NCBI GenBank assembly: GCA_965228785.1
Contig: CBDDIF010000002.1
Span: 3,100,001 to 3,164,000 of the forward strand
Reading direction: 5' to 3'
Length of the DNA stretch: 64,000 nt
DNA from: Hoeflea_A sp965228785
Lineage (GTDB): Bacteria; Pseudomonadota; Alphaproteobacteria; Rhizobiales; Rhizobiaceae
Numbering within the stretch: position 1 is the first letter of the stretch; each line of letters begins with the position of its first letter. Both the position numbers and the translations under genes were made by a program. Shown here one piece after another: positions 33,566-42,428 of this stretch. Below the pieces are notes generated by a model. That model was not told the origin of the DNA. It made no database searches and worked only from the letters and a program-made list of their open reading frames with translations.

Positions 33566-35500
33566 TTATTGCATCACCGCTCGTGATTTCGCACTGAACA
33601 AAATTGACGCCAGTGCGCTTGGCGTACATGCGCTGCCATGCCGGCCTGATTTCAATCCGGTCTTCACAAAGAAATTGCTTTGCAGATTGGCGGGCAGCGT
33701 TGCGAGTTCGTGCTGTGTGACCAACCCCTGGATCGCAGCCGCGAATGACCTTTCCGCGGCCGACCCGGGTTGGATCAGTGATCCACTGTCCGTGCTGCGC
33801 TGATAGACCGTCCTGCCTTCCTTGATGGTCTCCACGACGCGCAACGTTTCGAGATCTTCTGGGTCGATTGATAGGGGATCCCCCGTCAGGATCACGAGAT
33901 CCGCCAGTTTCCCGACCTCAATCGATCCTTTCTCGTCTTCCTCGAAATGCTGATAGGCAGGCCAGATGGTCATGGATTTGAGCGCGGTGATCACATCGAC
34001 GCGCTGCGCCGGCCCAATGATGTCACCGCTGCGCGAACGCCTGGTCACGGTGGCGTCCAGGACGCGCATGGAATCGGGAAATGCCACAGGCGCATCGTGA
34101 TGGCTGCCGAACTTCATGCCACGCTGCACCATCCACCCGGTGGGAGAAATGTTGTCGGCCCGGGCGGGACCGACCGTATGGTCGCGATGCCAGTCACCCC
34201 AATAAAACGTGTGCATCGGAAACAGGGAGGGAAAGACACCCAACCGCTGATAGGAATCCACCTGGTCTTCGCGCAGAAACTGACCATGGATGAGCACCGG
34301 GCGCCGATCAGCTTTTCCGTGGGTCTTGGTCGCCGCTTCTATTGCGGCAATGAGACGGTCGGATGCCGCCTCCCCATTGGCGTGGGAGATCAGTTGAACG
34401 TCGTTTGCAAAGGCCCAGTCCACCATGTCGACAACTGTTTCCATGGTCTCGTAGGCAATGCCGGTATAGGCCGGCGGATACTGGCCGACGGGATCGTAGT
34501 AGGGTCGGTCTCTCAAAGCCGTAAAGCCCTGAGGCGAGCCGTCGATCGTGATTTTGCCTCCGGCTATCCTGACCCGATTGGAGTATTCCCGCGATTGGTT
34601 CGCCGAAACAAAGTCGCGATCAACCATCACATCGGGATAAACCGCCACGTCGATCTCGAGTTCGTTCAGTTCAGCCAGCTTGTTGAGCACGTCAACGACG
34701 TGAGGAACGGCGCGGCCTTCCTGTGCGGTCGTATAGCCATAGCTGGCCCACAACTTCGTGCCGGCCCGACCGAGCTCCAGGAAACCCTCTTCGCCGAGGG
34801 CTCCGAACAGCTTGCCCAGCGAGCTGAAGTGAATGTTACCCTCAAGCACACCATCGGGATCCCCATTCGGTCCGCGCCGAATGACGCCTCCCGGCACGTC
34901 TTCAGAATCTGCATTCAGACCGAGGAATTCCAAACCCTTGGAATTGGTTGCTCCGATATGCCCCGACTGATGCACGATATAGACCGGAAACTCGGTCGAC
35001 ACCTGATCGAGGTCCTGTCGTGTCGGGTGACGCTGTTCAGCGAGTTGGGCCGGATCATATCCAAAACCCACGATCAAACCGACCGCCTCAACGGTGGATC
35101 TGTTCGCCTCCGTCCATTCCCTCAATTGCTCCACCAGACTGGCTATGTCACGCACCGTTCCGTCCGGCGGCGCGAGCAAGTTTGCCGACAGCGCCTGAAC
35201 GCCGCCCATGACGACATGACCATGGGAGTCGATGAAACCCGGGACCATTGCCTGACCTTTGAGGTCGATGACCTCCGTGTCTTCGCCCCTGTGAGTCATC
35301 ACGGTGTCACTCGGACCGACCGCGAGAATACGACCATCCTTTTCAGCCACCGCGTCCACGGACATTGCGGCGTCGTTCATGGTATAAATCGACCCACCGA
35401 GCCAAATTCGATCGGCGACCTCTTGAGCCCACGAAGGGGCGCCAATCAGACAGGAAAACAGGATTAGAAGAACGGCCTTCGACAATTTGTGGACAGTCAT
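33566..35500 (-). CDS. Exported amidohydrolase-3 family protein (YtcJ-like)
   Basis: A 644-residue metal-dependent hydrolase with a signal peptide (AVLLILFSCLIGAPSWA). Metal-ligand positions are present: GFIDSHGHV, SHANGEAASDR, VLIHGQFL and SHHDAPV. The family hydrolyses exocyclic amides or related bonds; substrates are mostly unknown. The start is ATG 35500 behind AGGAGGAG; an in-frame TTG one codon earlier is unlikely. The last 80 residues extend past the usual end of the barrel. It and its frame-broken paralogue form an isolated pair whose codon use looks less GC-rich than the neighbours, a possible sign of transfer. Confidence 0.85.
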   Translation of the reverse strand: MTVHKLSKAVLLILFSCLIGAPSWAQEVADRIWLGGSIYTMNDAAMSVDAVAEKDGRILAVGPSDTVMTHRGEDTEVIDLKGQAMVPGFIDSHGHVVMGGVQALSANLLAPPDGTVRDIASLVEQLREWTEANRSTVEAVGLIVGFGYDPAQLAEQRHPTRQDLDQVSTEFPVYIVHQSGHIGATNSKGLEFLGLNADSEDVPGGVIRRGPNGDPDGVLEGNIHFSSLGKLFGALGEEGFLELGRAGTKLWASYGYTTAQEGRAVPHVVDVLNKLAELNELEIDVAVYPDVMVDRDFVSANQSREYSNRVRIAGGKITIDGSPQGFTALRDRPYYDPVGQYPPAYTGIAYETMETVVDMVDWAFANDVQLISHANGEAASDRLIAAIEAATKTHGKADRRPVLIHGQFLREDQVDSYQRLGVFPSLFPMHTFYWGDWHRDHTVGPARADNISPTGWMVQRGMKFGSHHDAPVAFPDSMRVLDATVTRRSRSGDIIGPAQRVDVITALKSMTIWPAYQHFEEDEKGSIEVGKLADLVILTGDPLSIDPEDLETLRVVETIKEGRTVYQRSTDSGSLIQPGSAAERSFAAAIQGLVTQHELATLPANLQSNFFVKTGLKSGRHGSACTPSALASILFSAKSRAVMQ

Positions 35501-35534
35501 CAAACTCTCCTCCTACAAGCCCAGCCAAGCAACA

Positions 35535-35588
35535 CCGGAATGCTCAAGCGTATTCCGGTTTTGAAAGGTCGGCAATGAACAATGTCAA
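35535..35588 (-). promoter_or_regulatory. Possible promoter and leader hairpin of the amidohydrolase gene
   Basis: On the minus strand TTGACA (35588-35583), 17 bases and TTCAAA (35565-35560) make a moderate sigma-70 promoter. Directly downstream, CCGGAAT/ATTCCGG (35535-35558) forms a 7-bp hairpin in the leader. On the plus strand the hairpin is followed by TTTT, so it could equally end an antisense transcript. Nothing else is recognised in the 213-base gap. Confidence 0.35.
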
Positions 35589-35713
35589 AGCGAAAGCGAG
35601 AGCAAGATCCTCCCTGCAGCCATCATTCTGTCCTGTATGTGAAACGACGGTGCGCTCCAGCTTGTGGCGCACAGGACCCGAAAAACCAGAGCAGTCTTGA
35701 GATCGGCGACCGA

Positions 35714-36634
35714 TCAGCTGCCGAGCAGCCGGGAGACTTCGTCCATTGACGGCATGGATGGTGCCGTACCGGGCCTTGTCACCGAAATGGCGGCCGTCGC
35801 ACAGCCGAGTCGAACCGCTTCCAGCGGATCCAGTCCCCTCGACAGACCGACCGCAAAGCCGCCGTTGAAGGCGTCTCCGGCACCGGTCGTTTCCACCACA
35901 GGGCCAGCATTGAAGGCGGCCACGTGTTCCGAGCGATCGGCCGAGTGGAACAGTGCTCCGTTTTCACCCAGGGTGACGATTGCGTTCGATACGCCTCGAG
36001 CGAGCAACGCATCGCCGGCCTTTCGGGCCTCGTCAATGGTGGCAACGCTCAGACCGGTCAGTTCTTCCGTTTCGGTTTCGTTCGGAGTCACATAATCGCA
36101 GAGCCCGAAGACGGCCTCCGGCAGGGGCGCCGCCGGTGCCGGATTGAGGATGGTGGCGACACCGGCTTCCCGGGCGATATCCAATGCTCTGTGCGCCGCA
36201 TCGATCGGCTGCTCGAGTTGGGTCACGAAAACCGAGGCGGAGCGAATCAGATCGGATTTCGCCTCGATATCGCCTACAGCGATATCACCGGCTGCACCGG
36301 GGCTGACGATGATCGCGTTGTCTCCGCTCGCTTCTTCGACAAAAATATAGGCGGCGCCGGTGTAGCTGTCGGGATCGCGCAGTGCGGCGCTTTCAACCCC
36401 GGCATCTGCCCAGGTCTTTTCCGCCAGATCGGCGAAGGCATCGTCTCCCAGACGGGTTATCAGAGACACGCTGCCGCCGAGGCGTGCTGCGGCAACGGCC
36501 TGGTTCGAGCCCTTGCCGCCCGGACCCAGCGCAAAGGAATTGCCCATAATGGTCTCGCCCATGCGGGGCTGGCGGTCGGCGCGATAGGCGGTATCCGCCA
36601 CGAACACGCCCAGAATGACGACCCTGTCAGACAC
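35714..36634 (-). CDS. rbsK: Ribokinase (PfkB family)
   Basis: A 306-residue PfkB sugar kinase. The N-terminal signature RQPRMGETIMGNSFALGPGGKGSNQAVAAARLG and the C-terminal ATP/anion-hole motif TTGAGDAFNGGFAVGL, with catalytic aspartate, are characteristic of ribokinases. It phosphorylates D-ribose or a related pentose at C5. It lies 3 bases after the RbsD/FucU gene and downstream of the importer ATPase, so it should act on the imported sugar. Confidence 0.9.
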   Translation of the reverse strand: MSDRVVILGVFVADTAYRADRQPRMGETIMGNSFALGPGGKGSNQAVAAARLGGSVSLITRLGDDAFADLAEKTWADAGVESAALRDPDSYTGAAYIFVEEASGDNAIIVSPGAAGDIAVGDIEAKSDLIRSASVFVTQLEQPIDAAHRALDIAREAGVATILNPAPAAPLPEAVFGLCDYVTPNETETEELTGLSVATIDEARKAGDALLARGVSNAIVTLGENGALFHSADRSEHVAAFNAGPVVETTGAGDAFNGGFAVGLSRGLDPLEAVRLGCATAAISVTRPGTAPSMPSMDEVSRLLGS

Positions 36635-36637
36635 AGC

Positions 36638-37090
36638 TCAGCCCTCTTCCGGCGGGATGACGCCCTTGCGGAAGGCAAAGCAGCCATAAAAGCGCCGCTC
36701 ATGGGTCTGGATCACGGCATAGGCCTGTTTGGAGCGTTCGTAGAAGGCGAAGCGCTCGATCGGAACCATCGGCAACGCTGACCCGTGGGCCGCGTCGATC
36801 TTCGTCTGCACTTCCTGCTGGACCGGCGGGATTTCATCGGGCGACCCTACGATTTCCATGCGGGCAGCCGCATCGTCCACGAATGTGTCCAGCGGATAGA
36901 CAGACAGCACGGCCTCAATCACTTCAGCAGCACTGCGGTCGATGCGCAGCAGCGACCCGTAGACCGTCTGCGCTGCCACGGAATCTGAAGGAAAATTGGT
37001 GTCGGCGATGATCAGGTCATCTCCATGGCCCATGGCCCGGAGAACACCCAGAACCTCGGCATTGAGAAGCGGATTGATGCCTTTGAGCAA
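36638..37090 (-). CDS. RbsD/FucU-family sugar mutarotase
   Basis: A 150-residue RbsD/FucU protein: MLKGINPLLNAEVLGVLRAMGHGDDLIIADTNFP at the start and the C-terminal ERRFYGCFAFRKGVI. The family interconverts sugar anomers (fucose for FucU, ribose pyran/furan for RbsD). Length and C-terminus are closer to FucU. Placed between the importer ATPase and ribokinase, it would supply the anomer needed by the kinase. Confidence 0.9.
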   Translation of the reverse strand: MLKGINPLLNAEVLGVLRAMGHGDDLIIADTNFPSDSVAAQTVYGSLLRIDRSAAEVIEAVLSVYPLDTFVDDAAARMEIVGSPDEIPPVQQEVQTKIDAAHGSALPMVPIERFAFYERSKQAYAVIQTHERRFYGCFAFRKGVIPPEEG

Positions 37091-37108
37091 GGTTGATCTC
37101 CCAGGGTA

Positions 37109-38203
37109 TCAGGCCAGTTCGGTTTCGGCCTTGAGGTTGGATTTGCGAAGGGTTTCGCCAGTCGCGCTGTCGAACAGATGAATGGCATCCTGACGCGGAC
37201 GGATGCGTACCGACTGGCCGGGCGAAAAGTCGTGACGCTCATGGAACACCGCAACAATCTCCAGCGTTCCAAGACGCATGAAAACCAGCATCTCGGACCC
37301 CGTCGGCTCGACCACGGTGACAGTTGCCTCATGGCCTGTTTCCGACAGTTCAAGGTGTTCCGGGCGAATGCCCAAGGTGAGCTTCTCGCCGTCGAGCAGG
37401 TCCGGTTTGTCGGAGAGCTGGTACTCGCTGCCATCGGTGGAAATGAAGCGATTGCCTTCCGCTTTGTAGGTTCCCTGAATCAGGTTCATCGCCGGCGATC
37501 CGATAAACGTGGCGACGAACAGATTGCGCGGAGTATCATAGAGTTCGAGCGGCGTCCCGATTTGCTCGACATTGCCGGCGTTCAACACCACGATCTTGTC
37601 CGCCATGGTCATGGCCTCTACCTGGTCGTGGGTGACGAAGATGGTCGTCGTCTTCAGTCGCTGGTGCAGTTCCTTGATCTCCTTGCGCATCTGTACGCGC
37701 AACTTGGCGTCAAGATTGGACAGCGGTTCATCAAACAGGAAAACCTGCGGGTCCCTGACAATGGCGCGGCCCATCGCCACACGCTGACGCTGACCTCCGG
37801 AGAGTTGTCTCGGGTAACGGTTCAGATAGTCCTCGAGCCCGAGGATCTCGGCCGCCGTTTTCAGACGCTCCTGGACGATCTTCTGATCGGTCTTTCTGAG
37901 TTTCAGTGCAAACGCCATGTTGTCGGCGACGGTCTTGTGTGGGTAGAGCGCATAACTCTGGAAGACCATGGCAATGTCGCGATCCTTGGGCGGCACATTG
38001 TTGACCACGCGATCGCCGATTGCGATGGTGCCGCCGGTGATGCTTTCAAGCCCTGCGATCATTCGCAACAGGGTCGATTTTCCGCAACCGGACGGTCCAA
38101 CCAACACCATAAACTCACCGTCCTCGATACCAATATCAATGCCGTGAAGCACCTCCACATCGCCGTAGACCTTGCGCGCCTCTGAGACCGTAACCCCCGC
38201 CAT
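37109..38203 (-). CDS. CUT1-type sugar ABC transporter ATP-binding protein (UgpC/MalK-like)
   Basis: A 364-residue ATPase with Walker A GPSGCGKST, signature LSGGQRQRVAMGRAI, Walker B VFLFDEPLSNLDAKLR and a C-terminal TOBE/regulatory domain (about residues 240-355). It energises the two permeases encoded divergently at 40395-42424. It heads a minus-strand unit with the mutarotase and ribokinase genes and shares a 278-base divergent control region with the binding-protein gene. Confidence 0.95.
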   Translation of the reverse strand: MAGVTVSEARKVYGDVEVLHGIDIGIEDGEFMVLVGPSGCGKSTLLRMIAGLESITGGTIAIGDRVVNNVPPKDRDIAMVFQSYALYPHKTVADNMAFALKLRKTDQKIVQERLKTAAEILGLEDYLNRYPRQLSGGQRQRVAMGRAIVRDPQVFLFDEPLSNLDAKLRVQMRKEIKELHQRLKTTTIFVTHDQVEAMTMADKIVVLNAGNVEQIGTPLELYDTPRNLFVATFIGSPAMNLIQGTYKAEGNRFISTDGSEYQLSDKPDLLDGEKLTLGIRPEHLELSETGHEATVTVVEPTGSEMLVFMRLGTLEIVAVFHERHDFSPGQSVRIRPRQDAIHLFDSATGETLRKSNLKAETELA

Positions 38204-38273
38204 TGAAACTCCCTGAACGGCTCGTTCTTACTTTGCAGCGAACCTATCGACAGAATCTCAGTCTGTCCATTTC

Positions 38274-38332
38274 GTGAAAATATTTCTCACTGGTGAAATC
38301 GTTTGACATATTTGGAAACTCATTCGTAAAGT
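38274..38332 (+). promoter_or_regulatory. Divergent control region: operator-like palindrome and promoter of the sugar importer
   Basis: GTGAAAATATTTCTCAC (38274-38290) is a 17-bp palindrome with one mismatched pair, in the style of LacI/ROK operators. It ends 12 bases before TTGACA (38303-38308), followed by an 18-base spacer and TAAAGT (38327-38332). That promoter faces the binding-protein gene. The palindrome is placed so that one regulator could control both divergent units. No regulator gene lies in the locus. Confidence 0.55.
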
Positions 38333-38481
38333 TCATTCTTCGTCTCAGGCGACGGGGGAGGAACATCACTCAACTATCTGCGTTTTCAGCCGGATGTCCG
38401 GAGTTGGAGGCGCGACCCTGGTCATAGAACGAAACGGTCGGCACCGTCGGCCCAACACTATCCGAAATTGGGAGGATTTTC

Positions 38482-40137
38482 ATGAAAGTCGAAGTTTACC
38501 AGAAACTCATGGCCATGCAGGCGAGCCGCCGCTCGGTCCTCAAAGGAGCGGCCGCCCTCGGCGCGACCACGATGCTGTCCGGCTTGCCGACCCAGGCACT
38601 TTCGGACAACCACGCCAAACTGCGTGCCGAGATCCTGAAGATCCCGGGTGTTGGCGCCGGATCGCCAACGGATGCAGACTGGCAGAAGGTCGGTGAGCTG
38701 TGCCTCGGTGCGACCAAGGCCAGTGTCGCAGAAGGCGAGTTTGACGGCGTTGAACTGACCTTCATGGGCCTCAACAACCAGAACCTCCACAACTTCCTGT
38801 TCCGCGGCTTTCTGAAGCCTTGGGAGGCTTATACGGGCGCCAAGATCAACTGGATCGACCTGGCGCAGGCGGACTACAACGCACGCCTGCAGCAGTCTAT
38901 TGCGACCGGCACCGTCGACTTCGATATCATTGAAATGGGTGCGCCCTTCGAGGGCGATGTCTGCGGCAAAGGCCTTGCCTCTGAGATGCCGGATTGGGTG
39001 AAAGAGCAGATCGACATGGACGACTATGTCGATTACCTCAAGGCCCCGGTCGGGACGTGGGACGGAAAGACCTACCGCATCTCCATTGACGGCGACTGCC
39101 ACACCTTCGCCTATCGCAAGGACTACTATGAAAACGAAGAGTTCGCCGAAGCCTGGAAGGCCGAAGGCGGTGAGGGCGACTGGGCGGTTCCGCAAACCTG
39201 GGAACAGATCAATGCCCACGCCAAGTTCCTGAAGGGCAAGAAAGACCCGCTGACCGGGCTGGAGGCCTATGGCTTCCTCGATCCGCTGAAAGGCTGGGGT
39301 GGCTTCGGCTTCTACTTCCTCGAAGACCGTGCAACCGCCTATGCCAAGCATCCGGATGATCCGGCCTGGCTGTTCGATCCCGACACCATGAAGCCGCGGG
39401 TCAACAACCCGGCCTTCGTGCGCGCCATTCAGGAAGTCATGGACATCATGGACACCTTCCCGCCGGATCAGATCAACGCCGATCCGGGCACCACGGCGTT
39501 CCAGCAGTTCCTGGCAGGAACCGGTTCGGCGCTGACCTGGTGGGGCGATGTCGGCTCCAACGCCCGCACCTCCGATACCTCTGTGGTCGGCGACGTGGTC
39601 GGCTTCGGCATCCTGCCCGGCGCCAACCAGGTCTACAATTCCAAGTCTGGTGCCTGGGAAGACAATTACAACGAAGCACCTAACATGGCCTATATCGGCT
39701 GGGGCGTTTACGTCATGGCCCGGGTGGACGGCGACGAGAAGAAGCACAAGGCAGCCTGGTCTGCAGCAGCCCATCTGGGCGGCAAGGACCTGTCGCTCTG
39801 GGCGTCGGCTTATCCGTCCGGCTTCCAGCCCTACCGCCAGTCGCACTTCAACTACGATGAGTGGGAAGAAGCCGGTTACGACCGTGCGTTCGTTGCTGAT
39901 TATCTCGGCTCCAACGCCGATTCCTACAACCATCCGAATGCCGCCATCGAGCCGCGCATTCCGGGGATCTTCCAATACTATTCGGTGGCCGAAGACGAAC
40001 TGGCGAAGGGTTATGCCGGTCAATATGCATCGGCGCAGGAGACGGCCGACGCGATTGCCGCCGCCTGGGAGAAGATCACTGACCAGATCGGCCGTGAAAG
40101 CCAGATCAAGCTCTACAAAGCCAGCCTGGGCATGTAG
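38482..40137 (+). CDS. Sugar ABC transporter substrate-binding protein
   Basis: A 551-residue extracellular solute-binding protein (family 1). The N-terminus holds a Tat-like motif, SRRSVLKGAAALGATTMLSG, ahead of the mature protein. The body shows typical FMGLNNQNLHNFLFRGFLKPWEAYTGAKINW and TGTVDFDIIEMG segments. It is longer than most CUT1 binding proteins, as in a rhizobial subgroup of unclear ligand. The ATG follows GGGAGGA. It is separated from its permeases by 257 bases with two large hairpins, which should raise its level relative to theirs. Confidence 0.92.
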   Translation: MKVEVYQKLMAMQASRRSVLKGAAALGATTMLSGLPTQALSDNHAKLRAEILKIPGVGAGSPTDADWQKVGELCLGATKASVAEGEFDGVELTFMGLNNQNLHNFLFRGFLKPWEAYTGAKINWIDLAQADYNARLQQSIATGTVDFDIIEMGAPFEGDVCGKGLASEMPDWVKEQIDMDDYVDYLKAPVGTWDGKTYRISIDGDCHTFAYRKDYYENEEFAEAWKAEGGEGDWAVPQTWEQINAHAKFLKGKKDPLTGLEAYGFLDPLKGWGGFGFYFLEDRATAYAKHPDDPAWLFDPDTMKPRVNNPAFVRAIQEVMDIMDTFPPDQINADPGTTAFQQFLAGTGSALTWWGDVGSNARTSDTSVVGDVVGFGILPGANQVYNSKSGAWEDNYNEAPNMAYIGWGVYVMARVDGDEKKHKAAWSAAAHLGGKDLSLWASAYPSGFQPYRQSHFNYDEWEEAGYDRAFVADYLGSNADSYNHPNAAIEPRIPGIFQYYSVAEDELAKGYAGQYASAQETADAIAAAWEKITDQIGRESQIKLYKASLGM

Positions 40138-40159
40138 GCAAATTCGATGCTCAACCGGC

Positions 40160-40239
40160 CACTGGTGTCCCGTTTCTGAAGTTCGTCATCGTTTACAGCA
40201 CAATCAGAACGAACTTCAGAAACAACAGGGACACCAGTG
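40160..40239 (+). other. Large hairpin 1 between binding protein and permeases
   Basis: CACTGGTGTCCC plus GTTTCTGAAGTTCGT (40160-40186) pair perfectly with 40209-40239, except for a 4-base bulge (AACA, 40224-40227) on the right arm. That gives a 27-bp stem with a 22-base loop. No T-run follows, so it is not a simple terminator. It may protect the upstream binding-protein mRNA, or it may be half of a mobile palindromic element with hairpin 2. Confidence 0.85.
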
Positions 40240-40250
40240 CGAGTGTATGC

Positions 40251-40328
40251 CCGGTGTGGTTGATGGATTTGAAGCTCCTACGCGAGGCCGCTGCAAGCAC
40301 CTTAGGAACTTCAAATCCACCACACCGG
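40251..40328 (+). other. Large hairpin 2 between binding protein and permeases
   Basis: CCGGTGTGG (40251-40259) and TGGATTTGAAG (40264-40274) pair with 40309-40328. A further TCCTA/TAGGA lies above one mismatch, and there is a 4-base bulge (TTGA) on the left arm. The loop is 22 bases. It starts 11 bases after hairpin 1 and has the same plan (about 25 bp, one 4-base bulge, 22-base loop) with unrelated sequence. The permease start codon is 66 bases downstream. Confidence 0.85.
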
Positions 40329-40394
40329 GGCCGGTTGATTTTTTCGGCAACCCCTGCATGATCGCCTGACCGTGAATCGGAATCCGCTGAACCC

Positions 40395-41513
40395 ATGAGC
40401 TCCGCCGAAGGCGACCTTCTTCACACGATCGAAAGCGAGACGATCCCCGACCGGCGAAAGCTGATCGGCCGCATCATGCTTTGGGCGTCGGTTGCGCTGC
40501 TGGCATTGGCCTTTGCCATCCAGGCACTTTTCGAGGCCGGTTATACGGGCTGGGGCTTCGACAACTGGCGGCCGGTTCTCTACGCCTATTTCCTCTGGGC
40601 GCTGGCCCTGTGTGTCTCGAGGGTTCTGATCTTCGGCGAGCAAGGCAAGAAAGCGCTTTTCGTGCTGCCAGCGGCCTTGTTCGTCATTTCCATGGTGGTG
40701 TTTCCGCTGCTCTTCGGCCTGTGGATTGCCTTTTCCGACTGGAACCTGTCGTCGTTGACCGGGCGCAAATTCAACGGCCTCGACAATGTCTGGCAGATGA
40801 TGGGAGACCCGTTCTATTGGAACGCCCTCTACAACATGGTGATCTACACGGCGGTCATCCTGGTGGAATACGCCATCGCTTTCGGCCTTGCGCTGCTGCT
40901 CAATGCGGATATCAAAGCGCGCAAGTTCTGGCGCGTCGTGTTTCTGATGCCGCTGATGCTGTCGCCGGTCGCGGTGAGCTGGATGGTCGGCAAATCCATG
41001 CTGGAGGTCCGGTTCGGTCCGCTGGCGCGCTTTGCCCGGTGGCTGGGCTGGGAGCAGCCGTCGTTTTTCGGATCGCCGGAGATGGCCAAATTCACGATCA
41101 TGGCCATGGATGCCTGGACCTTCATTCCGTTCATGATGATCATGCTGCTGGCCGGCCTGCAGGCAATGCCAAGGGAAGTACTGGAGGCTGCGGAAGTTGA
41201 CGGCGCGACACCGTGGCAGCGGTTCTGGGGGGTTACCTTCCCGCTGATGCTGCCGGTCTCGATCACCGCCGTGATGATCCGCATCATCTTCAAGCTTAAG
41301 CTCGCCGACATCATCATCAACGTCACGTCCGGCGGTCCCGGTGGTGCTACGGATTCGGTCACCAGCTTCATTTTCCGCGAATATCGCGACCGCTCCAATG
41401 TCGGCTACGGCACACTGCTGGCGATCGTCTACCTGGTCGCGATCGTCATCTTCATGACCGTCCTGTTGAAACTGTCCGACCGGCTGGTTCGGCGCATGAC
41501 GGGAACCGGATGA
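40395..41513 (+). CDS. Sugar ABC transporter permease (UgpA/MalF-like)
   Basis: A 372-residue inner-membrane permease with about eight helices. Two extra N-terminal helices precede the standard core. The coupling motif is EAAEVDGATPWQRFWGVTFPLMLP. Together with the next gene product it forms the channel used by the binding protein encoded upstream. It overlaps the next permease gene by 4 bases. Confidence 0.93.
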   Translation: MSSAEGDLLHTIESETIPDRRKLIGRIMLWASVALLALAFAIQALFEAGYTGWGFDNWRPVLYAYFLWALALCVSRVLIFGEQGKKALFVLPAALFVISMVVFPLLFGLWIAFSDWNLSSLTGRKFNGLDNVWQMMGDPFYWNALYNMVIYTAVILVEYAIAFGLALLLNADIKARKFWRVVFLMPLMLSPVAVSWMVGKSMLEVRFGPLARFARWLGWEQPSFFGSPEMAKFTIMAMDAWTFIPFMMIMLLAGLQAMPREVLEAAEVDGATPWQRFWGVTFPLMLPVSITAVMIRIIFKLKLADIIINVTSGGPGGATDSVTSFIFREYRDRSNVGYGTLLAIVYLVAIVIFMTVLLKLSDRLVRRMTGTG

Positions 41514-42424
41514 TGACAGCCATAACCCATGACGATTTCGATCGACGCCGAAGGTTCACCTGGTGGATGATGCGCCTGGTCGTCTACGGGCTGTTGATCG
41601 TCTGGGCCGTCATCTGCATTTTCCCGATTTACTGGACCTTCACCACCTCGTTCAAGCTTGCGCCAGACGTCATGAAGGGCAACCTCATCCCCTTCGTCGA
41701 CTTCATTCCGCAGTGGCGCGGGTGGAAGTCGCTCGGCCTGTCGCCCGACACACTGTTTGCAACATCGACGGTGCGTGAGGAGTTTCTCAAACGCTTCTTC
41801 AACAGCGTCATCATTTCGACCGCCGCCTCGGCTCTTGCCGTGGCTCTGGGGTCGCTGGCCGCCTATGGCCTGAGCCGCTTCTCCTACCGCTTCGGCTTCA
41901 TGCGGAATTCGGACATCTCGTTCTTCTTCCTGTCGCAGCTGATTCTTCCGCCGGTGGTCCTCGCCCTTCCCTTCCTGGTGCTCTACAAGCAGTTGGCGCT
42001 GCTCGACAGCCGCATCGGCATGATTGCGATCTATACGCTGATGGTGCTGCCCATTGTCATCTGGATCATGCGCGACCAGTTCGCTTCCGTGCCGGTGGAG
42101 CTTGAGGAGGCAGCGCTCGTCGATGGCCTGTCGATCTGGGGCGCGTTCATCCAGATCGTCTTCCCACTGGTGCTGCCCGGGATCGTGGCAGCGTTCATTC
42201 TGTCGCTGGTGCTGTGCTGGAACGAATACTTCTTCGCGGCGCTGTTGACCAGCACCGACGCCAAGACGTTGCCGGTGATGATTGCCAGTCAGACAGGCAG
42301 CCAGGGCATCAACTGGTGGTCCATGGCCGCCCTGTCTGCGGCCGGCATCCTGCCACTCATCGTCATCGGCATTCTGCTGGAAAGCTACATCATCAAGGGA
42401 ATGACCGCTGGAGCCGTGAAATAG
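41510..42424 (+). CDS. Sugar ABC transporter permease (UgpE/MalG-like)
   Basis: A 304-residue permease with six helices and the coupling motif EEAALVDGLSIWGAFIQIVFPLVLPG. The N-terminal YWTFTTSFK segment is typical of MalG-type partners. It ends the plus-strand importer unit and is convergent with the FGGY kinase gene, 4 bases away. Confidence 0.93.
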   Translation: MMTAITHDDFDRRRRFTWWMMRLVVYGLLIVWAVICIFPIYWTFTTSFKLAPDVMKGNLIPFVDFIPQWRGWKSLGLSPDTLFATSTVREEFLKRFFNSVIISTAASALAVALGSLAAYGLSRFSYRFGFMRNSDISFFFLSQLILPPVVLALPFLVLYKQLALLDSRIGMIAIYTLMVLPIVIWIMRDQFASVPVELEEAALVDGLSIWGAFIQIVFPLVLPGIVAAFILSLVLCWNEYFFAALLTSTDAKTLPVMIASQTGSQGINWWSMAALSAAGILPLIVIGILLESYIIKGMTAGAVK

Positions 42425-42428
42425 CCGG

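Noticed and set aside
33947..35467. 506-codon plus-strand frame opposite the intact amidohydrolase
   Set aside because: The minus strand has a signal peptide, metal-ligand motifs and a strong ribosome-binding site; the plus frame has none.
40138..40394. Insertion sequence or MITE remnant
   Set aside because: Each palindrome is self-contained, with no target-site duplication or transposase fragment visible; kept as structured RNA or a repeat instead.
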